Shown piece after piece: positions 24,903 to 32,530 of a stretch of DNA of 49,611 nt. The stretch is from an uncultured Muribaculaceae bacterium (GTDB lineage: Bacteria; Bacteroidota; Bacteroidia; Bacteroidales; Muribaculaceae), in assembly GCA_910578365.1 (NCBI GenBank), contig CAJTRC010000009.1, forward strand, positions 1 through 49,611. Direction: 5' to 3'. Every line of letters starts with the position of its first letter. Position 1 is the first letter of the stretch. The notes beneath the pieces were generated by a model that had not been told where the DNA came from, made no database searches, and was given only the letters and a program-made list of their open reading frames with translations. Made by a program: the position numbers and the translations under genes.

Positions 24903-26122
24903 TTCTCGCCTACCAAACGCGCTATCTGCACGATAACCTCCTTGGCTTTTTCCATCGAGGGTATGGGCACGAACTCATATCGGCCATGGAAGTTGAGCCC
25001 GCCGGCGAAAATATTGGGGCATGGCAGGCCCTTGAACGAGAGCTGCGCGCCGTCCGTGCCGCCGCGTATGGGCTGTACCTTTGGGGGGATGCCTGACTGG
25101 CGCATAGCTTCCTCGGCAATTTCCACCACGTGCATCACAGGCTCGATTTTCTCGCGCATGTTATAGTACTGGTCTTTAATTTCGATGCTGCAGCAGCCGG
25201 GGAACTCGTGGTTGATTTTGCGCACCAGGTGTTCGAGTTCTTTTTTACGGCGCTCGAAGCGGTCGCGGTCGTGATCGCGGATAATGTATGTGAGGGTGGT
25301 GTTTTCCACCGAGCCCTGCATGCCTACCAGGTGGTAAAAGCCCTCATAAGCCTCGGTATGCTCGGGAGTTTCCCAGCGTGGCAGCATGATTATGAACTGG
25401 TTGGCTATGCGCATGGAGTTTATCATCTTGTGCTTGGCATAGCCCGGGTGTACGTTGCGGCCCTTGAATGTTACGGTGGCTACGGCGGCGTTGAAGTTTT
25501 CGAATTCGAGTTCGCCGATTTCACCGCCATCCATGGTGTAAGCCCAGTTGGCGCCGAAGCGGGCCACATCGAATTTGTGCGCGCCTTGACCGATTTCTTC
25601 ATCGGGGTTGAAGGCAACGCGAATGTCGCCGTGCTTGATTTCCGGGTGCTTGATCAGAAAGTCTACAGCCGATATGATTTCGGCCACGCCGGCTTTGTCG
25701 TCGGCGCCAAGCAGGGTGTTGCCGTCGGTTACAATCAGGTCCTGGCCCACGTAGTTGAGCAGTTCGGGGAACTCGTCGGGCGACAGCACAATATTGTCTG
25801 TGGCGTTGAGTACAATGTCGCCGCCGGGATAATTCTCGACTATGCGTGGTGATACGTGGCGGCCCGACATGTCGGGCGATGTGTCGAGGTGGGCTATGAA
25901 GCCTACAGTGGGCACTTTGCGGTCGGTGATATTGCCTGGCAGTGTGGCCATGAGATAGCCGTTTTCGTCGAGGCTTATGTCGGTCAGGCCAAGTTTATGC
26001 AGCTCTTTTTCGAGGTGCTGCGCAAATATCATCTGGCCGGGGGTCGAAGGGGTCATGTTGGTGAGTTCGTCGCTCTGGGTATCGAACTTCACGTATTCTA
26101 AAAAGCGGTCGGTTAAGGTCAT
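24899..26122 (-). CDS. pepT: Peptidase T (tripeptide aminopeptidase)
   Basis: A 407-aa M20B zinc aminopeptidase for tripeptides. Metal ligands: His78 and Asp80 in GFIAHLDTSPD, Asp141 in LLGADDKAG, Glu175/176 in FNPDEEIGQG (catalytic base plus ligand), and the late IRGGTDGAQLS motif. ATG 26122 gives the usual PepT opening (MTLTDRFLEYVKFDTQSDE) and length; an ATG eight codons earlier (26146) is possible but has no family support. Cytoplasmic. Located between a lipoprotein gene and miaA on the same strand. Confidence 0.94.
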   Translation of the reverse strand: MTLTDRFLEYVKFDTQSDELTNMTPSTPGQMIFAQHLEKELHKLGLTDISLDENGYLMATLPGNITDRKVPTVGFIAHLDTSPDMSGRHVSPRIVENYPGGDIVLNATDNIVLSPDEFPELLNYVGQDLIVTDGNTLLGADDKAGVAEIISAVDFLIKHPEIKHGDIRVAFNPDEEIGQGAHKFDVARFGANWAYTMDGGEIGELEFENFNAAVATVTFKGRNVHPGYAKHKMINSMRIANQFIIMLPRWETPEHTEAYEGFYHLVGMQGSVENTTLTYIIRDHDRDRFERRKKELEHLVRKINHEFPGCCSIEIKDQYYNMREKIEPVMHVVEIAEEAMRQSGIPPKVQPIRGGTDGAQLSFKGLPCPNIFAGGLNFHGRYEFVPIPSMEKAKEVIVQIARLVGEK

Positions 26123-26171
26123 ATCTATGGGTTTGATGTCAAACATTCAACATTTAATATTCGACATTGGA

Positions 26172-26993
26172 CTACAGGTCTTTGCCCCATTGCAGGCGAA
26201 CGCTTGGAGCGGCTTTGCCGTCGGCGTACTTGTAGGTCAGACGAAGTTCCTTCACGCCCAGGTCTATCATCAGTGCGGTGATAGCCGGACGCAGGGCGCC
26301 GTATTTGGCGTAGTGAGCTTCGGCAGCATCGATAAACATGCCTTTCAGAGCCGGAGTGGCGTTGGTGACACCTTTTAGCGGCGAAGCGTTCACGTCGGGA
26401 TAAGTCACGTTGATGATAATCTGGTTGGTGCTGTAGATGCACTCGAACTCGCTTGCGCCTTCGGTCTTGAATACCTTTTCGGCCCAGCTGCCGGTGAGTT
26501 TGGCTGCGTTGGCGGCAGCGCCGCTGCGGTTGAGGTTGGTAAGAGCCTCCTTGAAGAGGGTCTTCAGACGGGCCGGCTCAAGCTGCTGGTTGAACTTATA
26601 GTCGCCCTGTGTCAGGGTAATGGCCAGCGGAAGCTCGTTCTTGGCCATGTTGTTAATCATGTCGGCCACTTCGGCGTTGCGGTTTCCGTCGGGGTTGAGT
26701 ACATGCAGATACGAAGCTATTGCGAATTCGGCCAGATTGGGGTCGAGCATCTTGAGGTCAAACAGATTCTGGGCCACTGAAGCGTCGAAAGTCACAGCCT
26801 GCTCGGTCAGATTCATCGAGAAGTCGCCGGCTGCCTCGGGGCTTTCCTTTACTACCGGAGCAATCCGCTCCGAAACCATGTTGACATCGGTGCGGAGATT
26901 CTCCAGATTGTTGCCTCCGCCACATGAGCTGAAGGTCAACGCAGTCACCGTCAGGAATATAGCCTGCAGTGAACCGAAGATAGATTTGCGCAT
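26172..26993 (-). CDS. Uncharacterised lipoprotein
   Basis: A 273-aa protein whose N-terminus (MRKSIFGSLQAIFLTVTALTFSSC) is a lipoprotein signal with lipobox FSSC followed by GGG. The rest is hydrophilic and alanine/asparagine-rich with no catalytic motif I can name; the C-terminal part (IIINVTYPDVN, ELRLTYKYADGKAAPSVRLQWG) looks beta-stranded. Gly residues after the cysteine, not acidic ones, make surface export less obvious. It has its own promoter box at 27043-27050 and precedes pepT by about 50 bp. Function unknown. Confidence 0.75.
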   Translation of the reverse strand: MRKSIFGSLQAIFLTVTALTFSSCGGGNNLENLRTDVNMVSERIAPVVKESPEAAGDFSMNLTEQAVTFDASVAQNLFDLKMLDPNLAEFAIASYLHVLNPDGNRNAEVADMINNMAKNELPLAITLTQGDYKFNQQLEPARLKTLFKEALTNLNRSGAAANAAKLTGSWAEKVFKTEGASEFECIYSTNQIIINVTYPDVNASPLKGVTNATPALKGMFIDAAEAHYAKYGALRPAITALMIDLGVKELRLTYKYADGKAAPSVRLQWGKDL

Positions 26994-27042
26994 ATTTTTG
27001 GTTTGTTAGATTGTGAAAACTTTTATAGATACTATCGTTTTG

Positions 27043-27050
27043 CAAAAATA
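27043..27050 (-). promoter_or_regulatory. -7 box (TATTTTTG) of the lipoprotein gene
   Basis: Minus-strand TATTTTTG about 50 nt before the ATG at 26993, divergent from the purB box. No good -33 element. Confidence 0.5.
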
Positions 27051-27105
27051 CGCTTTTTGAATGAATTTGTGTCAATTTTGTAGCTACTTTTTTCTGGAAA
27101 ATGCG

Positions 27106-27113
27106 TAAATTTG
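27106..27113 (+). promoter_or_regulatory. -7 box (TAAATTTG) of purB
   Basis: TAAATTTG, 29 nt before the purB ATG. The nearest TTTG (27077-27080) is 25 nt upstream, longer than the usual 19 to 20. Confidence 0.55.
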
Positions 27114-27142
27114 CACCTTAATTTAGAAAACTGAGTCTACGC

Positions 27143-28486
27143 ATGGAACTTTCCACCCTTACCGCTATCTCGCCTGTCGACGGTCGTTACCGCGGAAAAT
27201 GTCAGAAGTTAGAACTATATTTCTCGGAGTATGCCCTTATCCGCTACCGTGTGCGGGTCGAGGTAGAGTATTTTATCGCCTTGTGCGAGCTGCCTCTGCC
27301 CCAGCTTGCCGCCGTCAGTGCCGACTGCTTTGCCCGTCTGCGTGAAATCTATCAGAATTTCACTGAGTCCGACGCCCGGCGCATCAAGGATATCGAGAGT
27401 GTCACCAACCACGACGTCAAGGCCGTGGAATATTTTCTCAAAGAGAAGTTCGATGTCCTCGGACTGGCCGACTGCAAGGAATTCATACACTTCGGCCTGA
27501 CATCGCAGGATATTAACAATACCGCAGTGCCCCTGTCGGTAAAGGAGGCCATTGCCGATGTGCTCCGTCCGGCTTTTGAACGTCTGCTTGCAACTCTGGA
27601 GGAATATGAGAAAGAATGGGCCGACATACCCATGCTGGCGCGTACCCACGGTCAGCCGGCGTCGCCTACACGCCTGGGCAAGGAAATAGGTGTGTATGTG
27701 TATCGTATACGCCAGCAGCTCAACGCCCTCGACGCCGCAGTGGTAAGCGGCAAATTCGGCGGCGCAACCGGAAACTTCAACGCTCACCTGACTGCATACC
27801 CCGATATCGACTGGCTTGCGTTCGCCAACGACTTCCTGGCCAACCGCCTCGGTATCGAGCGCGAACAGCTCACCACTCAGATTTCGAACTATGACAATCT
27901 GGCCGGTGTGTTCGACGTACTGCGCCGCATCAATACAATAGTGCTCGACCTCGACCGCGATATGTGGATGTACATATCCATGGAGTACTTCAAACAGAAA
28001 ATCAAAGAAGGCGAGGTCGGTTCGTCGGCTATGCCCCACAAGGTCAATCCCATCGATTTTGAGAACTCCGAGGGCAACCTGGGTGTGGCCAATGCCATTT
28101 ACGACCATCTGGCGCGCAAACTTCCGGTATCGCGTCTGCAGCGCGACCTTACCGACTCCACTGTGCTCCGCACCGTGGGCATGCCTATGGCACACAGCCT
28201 GATAGCACTTGAGTCTACGCTCAAGGGCCTTGGCAAGCTGCTGCTCAACCGCCAGGCTATCGACCGCGACCTCGACTCGATGTGGAGCGTGGTGGCCGAA
28301 GGAATCCAGACCATACTCCGTCGCGAGGGCTATCCCAAGCCCTACGAAACACTCAAGGCACTGACACGCACCAATGCGGCTGTCACCGCCGAGAGCATAG
28401 CCGAATTTATCGAAACACTTCAGGTAAGTGACGAAGTCAAGGCCGAACTCCACCGCCTCTCGCCCTCGACTTATACCGGATATTAA
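27143..28486 (+). CDS. purB: Adenylosuccinate lyase
   Basis: A 447-aa fumarase/aspartase-superfamily enzyme acting twice in purine synthesis (SAICAR to AICAR, adenylosuccinate to AMP). The signature SSAMPHKVNPIDFEN starts near residue 294; TNHDVKAVEYFLKE, FIHFGLTSQDINNTA and ARTHGQPASPT supply the catalytic His and substrate contacts. The long C-terminal type (about 450 aa) resembles E. coli PurB. pyrE follows after 54 bp. Confidence 0.95.
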   Translation: MELSTLTAISPVDGRYRGKCQKLELYFSEYALIRYRVRVEVEYFIALCELPLPQLAAVSADCFARLREIYQNFTESDARRIKDIESVTNHDVKAVEYFLKEKFDVLGLADCKEFIHFGLTSQDINNTAVPLSVKEAIADVLRPAFERLLATLEEYEKEWADIPMLARTHGQPASPTRLGKEIGVYVYRIRQQLNALDAAVVSGKFGGATGNFNAHLTAYPDIDWLAFANDFLANRLGIEREQLTTQISNYDNLAGVFDVLRRINTIVLDLDRDMWMYISMEYFKQKIKEGEVGSSAMPHKVNPIDFENSEGNLGVANAIYDHLARKLPVSRLQRDLTDSTVLRTVGMPMAHSLIALESTLKGLGKLLLNRQAIDRDLDSMWSVVAEGIQTILRREGYPKPYETLKALTRTNAAVTAESIAEFIETLQVSDEVKAELHRLSPSTYTGY

Positions 28487-28540
28487 TAGCTACTATGCCA
28501 TATCAGGCACTGAAATGCTAACTACATATATAACACAGAT

Positions 28541-29194
28541 ATGAACGACGTTGCACAAATTCTTGCTGACAAACTACTCAAAATCAGCGCTATCAATCTT
28601 CAGCCCAACAATCCTTTTGTCTGGGCTTCGGGCTGGAACTCTCCCATCTATACCGACAACCGCAAGACGCTGAGCTATCCCGAAATCCGCAGTTTCATCA
28701 AGGTGGAACTCTGCCGCATGATTTTGGAAAACTTCCCCGAGGTAGATGCCGTGGCCGGCGTTGCCACAGGTGCAATCGCACAGGGCGCTCTGGTAGCCGA
28801 CACTCTTTCGCTGCCATACGTTTATGTCCGCTCCACTCCCAAGGACCATGGTCTGGAGAACCTTATCGAAGGCAGCCTCATGCCCGGTACCCGCGTAGTG
28901 GTAATTGAAGACCTTATCAGCACCGGCGGCAGCTCGCTCAAAGCTGTCGAGGCTCTTCGTGCCGCAGGCTGTGAGGTAGTAGGCATGGCTGCATTGTTTA
29001 CATACGGCTTCCCCGTGGCCGAAAAGGCATTCGAAAAGGCAAATGTAAAACTCATTACATTGAGCAACTACAATGCCATGCTCGAGGCTGCGCTCGCCAC
29101 AAATTATATCCAGGAAAGCGACCTTGCCACCCTCCGCGAGTGGCGCAAGGACCCCGCCAGCTGGGTTCCCAATCCTCAGTCACTAACCGATTGA
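28541..29194 (+). CDS. pyrE: Orotate phosphoribosyltransferase
   Basis: A 217-aa type I PRTase converting orotate and PRPP to OMP. The PRPP motif VVVIEDLISTGGSS spans 119-132, FVWASGWNSPIYTDNRK binds orotate, and the catalytic loop PKDHGLENLIEG (100-111) is intact. One base separates it from the SRPBCC gene, the first of a tightly packed series reaching the MBOAT gene. Confidence 0.95.
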   Translation: MNDVAQILADKLLKISAINLQPNNPFVWASGWNSPIYTDNRKTLSYPEIRSFIKVELCRMILENFPEVDAVAGVATGAIAQGALVADTLSLPYVYVRSTPKDHGLENLIEGSLMPGTRVVVIEDLISTGGSSLKAVEALRAAGCEVVGMAALFTYGFPVAEKAFEKANVKLITLSNYNAMLEAALATNYIQESDLATLREWRKDPASWVPNPQSLTD

Positions 29195-29195
29195 T

Positions 29196-29615
29196 ATGGC
29201 TACATATAAAAGCAAGCCCGTAACCGTACAGCAGTCCGCGGTTGCCATTAGCGACAAGTTTGCCGACCTCAGCACCCTTGAAGGAGCTTTGGGCGACCTG
29301 CCCGAAAGCGAGCGCGCCAAAATTGGCGAGGTAAAGTTTACCGCCGACTCGCTCAGCATCAAGACTGCACAGGTGGGCGAACTGAAATTCCAGGTTACAG
29401 AGCGCACTCCCGAGCGCGTGGTGTTCAACACCGTGAGCTCGCCTTTGCCTCTGAACATGGCAGTGAATCTGAAGCCTCTGACCGCCGACAGCACCGAACT
29501 CTACACTTCGATTGACGTGGAGATTCCGGCCATGCTGAAGCCTCTGTTGGGTGGCATGATGCAAAAAGCTGCCGACAGTTTCGGCGACCTGATGGTGAAA
29601 ATCAATCGCAAGTGA
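29196..29615 (+). CDS. SRPBCC (START/polyketide-cyclase-like) domain protein
   Basis: A 139-aa protein with no signal peptide. The layout, an opening strand (YKSKPVTVQQSAVAISDKFADLSTL), strands ELKFQVTERTPERVVFNTVS, and a long C-terminal amphipathic helix (LKPLLGGMMQKAADSFGDLMVKI), fits the helix-grip SRPBCC fold, which binds hydrophobic ligands. No ligand can be deduced. It lies 1 bp after pyrE and overlaps the next gene (GTGA), so it seems part of that transcript. Confidence 0.75.
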   Translation: MATYKSKPVTVQQSAVAISDKFADLSTLEGALGDLPESERAKIGEVKFTADSLSIKTAQVGELKFQVTERTPERVVFNTVSSPLPLNMAVNLKPLTADSTELYTSIDVEIPAMLKPLLGGMMQKAADSFGDLMVKINRK

Positions 29616-30106
29616 ACCGGCTGATACGCCTTGGCGCGGCCGTCGCTGTAGTGGCGGCTGCGGTTTCGTGTCATCATCTCGACGACGACAGAGTCCCGCC
29701 GGCTCCGGTGTTGATACAGTTCAACTCCGTGGCCGACTGGGATGTTTACGGCGTTTCCGGAGCAATGAGCTGGCGACGCTTTATAAAAAGCGAGCGCCTG
29801 CCCTCGAACTTTCCTTATACCGCCATGAGCGCTACCGGCTTCGGCGGCGTGCTGCTGTGTTGCGATGTAAACGGCAATCCGGTGGCATACGACCTCAGCT
29901 GTCCGGTTGAGTGCCGTTCCGACGTGCGCATATACATCGACGAAGACGCTCTGGTGGCCGAATGTCCCAAATGCCACAGCACCTACGACGTGTTCAGCCT
30001 CTGGGGGCATCCGCTGTCGGGCGAAGCCGCCGAGCGCGGCTACGGCCTGCGACGCTATACCGTGCGGCCCGGCGGCATGAACGAATACAGAGTTATCAGC
30101 TACTGA
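29612..30106 (+). CDS. Rieske-like lipoprotein with altered cluster ligands
   Basis: 164 aa, GTG start overlapping the preceding stop. The N-terminus ends in the lipobox AVSC (Cys20). Residues 90-150 follow a Rieske ferredoxin layout: AYDLSCPVEC, then 16 residues, then ECPKCHSTYDVF and PLSGEAA...GLRRY. Instead of the canonical C-x-H and C-x2-H pairs there is C97-x3-C101 and C118-x2-C121 followed by His122, so the first histidine is missing and four cysteines are available. It could bind a differently ligated [2Fe-2S] cluster or zinc. Exported and membrane-anchored. Its TGA overlaps the next ATG by one base. Confidence 0.75.
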   Translation: MNRLIRLGAAVAVVAAAVSCHHLDDDRVPPAPVLIQFNSVADWDVYGVSGAMSWRRFIKSERLPSNFPYTAMSATGFGGVLLCCDVNGNPVAYDLSCPVECRSDVRIYIDEDALVAECPKCHSTYDVFSLWGHPLSGEAAERGYGLRRYTVRPGGMNEYRVISY

Positions 30107-30894
30107 TGAAAGCATCCTACAAAGGCACATGGTGGCTTTTGGCCACTGCATTCCTGCTGCTGTTCGCCGTATCGGCGGCCGACGGCAGGATTTCGCTCTT
30201 CGGCTACGAGCCGAAGGCATCGGATATGTATACACGCTTGCTTGGAAGCCGGCAGGAGCAGCCGGCATCCGGGCCCGAAACCGATGTGGTGCCTGCTGAA
30301 CCCCGGGAGGAAAAGCGCCCCGAACCCGATTCTCTGCCCAAGACCATACTGCTTTTCGGCGACTCCATGCTCGAAGGCCTGTCGCCGCGCCTGGCTGCAT
30401 ACTGCAAGGCATCGGGGCATAGCCTGTACACAGTAATATGGTACAGCAGTACCTCGGAGCGATGGGGCAGCACCGACAGACTGCGCCACTACATCGACAA
30501 GCTGAACCCCGACTACATATTCGTGTCGCTCGGAGCCAACGAGCTGTTTGTGAGCAATATCATCGACAAGCGCACACGCTATGTCAAGAAGATACTCAGC
30601 GACATCGACACCATACCCTATGTGTGGATAGGGCCGCCCAACTGGAAAGAGGATACCGGTGTGAACCGCATGATCAGCGATAATGCCGCTCCGGGCTGCT
30701 TCTTCCTGTCCGACGGCATGCACTTCAACCGTAAAAAAGACGGAGCGCACCCCACGGCATCGTCGGCAAGCCTGTGGATGGACAGTGTGGTGCGCTGGAT
30801 GCCTGAGCATTGCGCTCATCCTATACTGTTGCGTGTACCAACCGAACCGACCGCACGTCCGCAGCGTGTGTTTATCCATCAGCCAAACGAATAA
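30106..30894 (+). CDS. Membrane-anchored SGNH hydrolase/O-acyltransferase partner
   Basis: 262 aa with one N-terminal membrane anchor (about 9-25), a disordered Pro/Glu linker (about 47-78) and an extracytoplasmic SGNH domain: block I GDSMLEG with Ser87, SLGANE with Asn145, and DGAHPT with Asp212 and His215. Proteins of this shape (AlgJ, PatB, DltD-like) receive acyl groups exported by an MBOAT protein and put them on polysaccharide or peptidoglycan. The MBOAT gene follows with a 1-base overlap, which supports that role; the acceptor is unknown. Confidence 0.85.
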   Translation: MKASYKGTWWLLATAFLLLFAVSAADGRISLFGYEPKASDMYTRLLGSRQEQPASGPETDVVPAEPREEKRPEPDSLPKTILLFGDSMLEGLSPRLAAYCKASGHSLYTVIWYSSTSERWGSTDRLRHYIDKLNPDYIFVSLGANELFVSNIIDKRTRYVKKILSDIDTIPYVWIGPPNWKEDTGVNRMISDNAAPGCFFLSDGMHFNRKKDGAHPTASSASLWMDSVVRWMPEHCAHPILLRVPTEPTARPQRVFIHQPNE

Positions 30895-32369
30895 TGACCC
30901 TCCTGACCGATCTGGCGCATAATCTGGCTGAGATTCTCAGCTATACCCCCGGTAGCCCGATGCTGTTTTCAAGCGGACTCTTCTGGGGGCTATTTCTGCT
31001 GTTTCTGCCGCTGTACTCGTGGCTGCGCGACCGGCGGCGGCAGATGATAGTGTTTGTGGTGCTATTCAGTTTCTACTTCTATTACCGCTGCAGCGGCAGC
31101 TTTGTGCTGCTGTTGGGAGCCACGTCGCTACTCGACTGGTCGCTGTCGCGTCTTATGCTGCGCTGCCCGTCGTCGGCCGGGCGCAAAGCCTGTGTGGCAG
31201 CCTCGCTTGTGGCATCGCTCGGAGTGCTGTGCTACTTCAAATACGCCAACTTCTTTCTGTGGAACTGGGCCGCGCTGGTGGGGCATAACTTCGAGCCGCT
31301 CGAACTTATACTGCCGGTAGGCATTTCGTTCTACACCTTTCAGAGCATAAGCTATATAATAGATGTGTACAAGGGTAGGGTAGAGCCTACGCGCACATGG
31401 TTGGAATATGCCTTCTTTCTGAGCTTCTTCCCGGCGCTTGTGGCCGGCCCTATAGTACGCGCCGACTACTTCCTGCCTCAGATACACAACAGCGGCCATG
31501 CCGACCGCAGCGAGGTGTACACCGGCCTGTGGCTCATTATTCTCGGAGTGGTGAAAAAGGCAATTATAGCAGACTATCTGGCCCAGTACAACGACCTGAT
31601 ATTCAACTCGCCCGGAGCTTACAGCGGATTCGAAACCGTCATGGGCATGATAGGCTACACCATGCAGATTTACTGCGACTTCTCGGGCTACTCCGATATG
31701 GCCATAGGTCTGGCGCTGATTATGGGCTTCAGGCTGGCGCAGAACTTTAACTTCCCTTATAAGTCGCAGAACCTAACAGAATTCTGGCGCCGCTGGCACA
31801 TATCGCTTTCCAGCTGGCTGCGCGACTATGTGTACATACCCCTTGGCGGCAACCGCCACGGCACCTTCCGGACCTATCTCAACAACTTTCTTACCATGCT
31901 TATAGGCGGCCTGTGGCACGGTGCCGGATGGAAGTTCATATTCTGGGGAGCGATGCACGGAGCCGGACTGGCCGTGCACAAGGCTTCGCGGCCTTGGCTC
32001 GGACGCCTTGGCGATTCATGGCCGGTAAAAGCAATTTCGTGGCTCATTACCATAACAGTGGTAATGCTGCTATGGGTGTTTTTCCGTGCCGACACATTTG
32101 GCGACGCCATAATACTTATAAGCCATGCAGCAACTGATTTCTCGCCAACCTACCTTGCGCCCTTTGCGGCGGCCCGCACACTGTGGCTGATAATGCTGCT
32201 GCTGATAATTGTGGCCCATGCGCTGCCGGTGAACTTCTGGAACCGCCTCGGCGATATGTTCGTGCGCAGTCCGTGGCCGGTGAAACTGCTGATATTCCTC
32301 GTTGTCGTGCAGTGCGTGGTGGAACTGCAGGAACAGGACGTAAGCCCGTTTATTTACTTTCAGTTCTGA
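30894..32369 (+). CDS. MBOAT-family membrane O-acyltransferase
   Basis: A 491-aa polytopic protein with around ten or more hydrophobic segments. The MBOAT core is clear: LPVGISFYTFQSISYIIDVY, FFPALVAGPIVRAD, YCDFSGYSDMAIG, EFWRRWHISLSSWLRDYVYIPLGGNR and the catalytic histidine near 342 in GGLWHGAGW. It matches the AlgI/PatA/DltB group, which moves acetyl or similar groups across the inner membrane for a periplasmic SGNH partner, here the gene just upstream. ATG 30894 overlaps the previous stop by one base and gives the natural N-terminus; an earlier in-frame ATG (30810) would lie inside that gene. Confidence 0.93.
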   Translation: MTLLTDLAHNLAEILSYTPGSPMLFSSGLFWGLFLLFLPLYSWLRDRRRQMIVFVVLFSFYFYYRCSGSFVLLLGATSLLDWSLSRLMLRCPSSAGRKACVAASLVASLGVLCYFKYANFFLWNWAALVGHNFEPLELILPVGISFYTFQSISYIIDVYKGRVEPTRTWLEYAFFLSFFPALVAGPIVRADYFLPQIHNSGHADRSEVYTGLWLIILGVVKKAIIADYLAQYNDLIFNSPGAYSGFETVMGMIGYTMQIYCDFSGYSDMAIGLALIMGFRLAQNFNFPYKSQNLTEFWRRWHISLSSWLRDYVYIPLGGNRHGTFRTYLNNFLTMLIGGLWHGAGWKFIFWGAMHGAGLAVHKASRPWLGRLGDSWPVKAISWLITITVVMLLWVFFRADTFGDAIILISHAATDFSPTYLAPFAAARTLWLIMLLLIIVAHALPVNFWNRLGDMFVRSPWPVKLLIFLVVVQCVVELQEQDVSPFIYFQF

Positions 32370-32473
32370 ATATTAAAACAGCCTTTACTCTTGCTTTACT
32401 TTTCTGCCTGAAAGAACTGTCAACACGCGAAGTCCCATCCGATTTTTTTGCTCTGCGGCTAATATAATTAAAA

Positions 32474-32505
32474 TTTGCATAAGTGTGAAAATAGATGTAT
32501 ATTTG
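32474..32505 (+). promoter_or_regulatory. Promoter of tkt
   Basis: TTTG at 32474-32477, 20 nt, then TATATTTG at 32498-32505. It is upstream of ATG 32531 and overlaps an in-frame ATG at 32495, which is therefore not the start. Confidence 0.8.
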
Positions 32506-32530
32506 CATGCAGATAACTAAAAAACCATTT

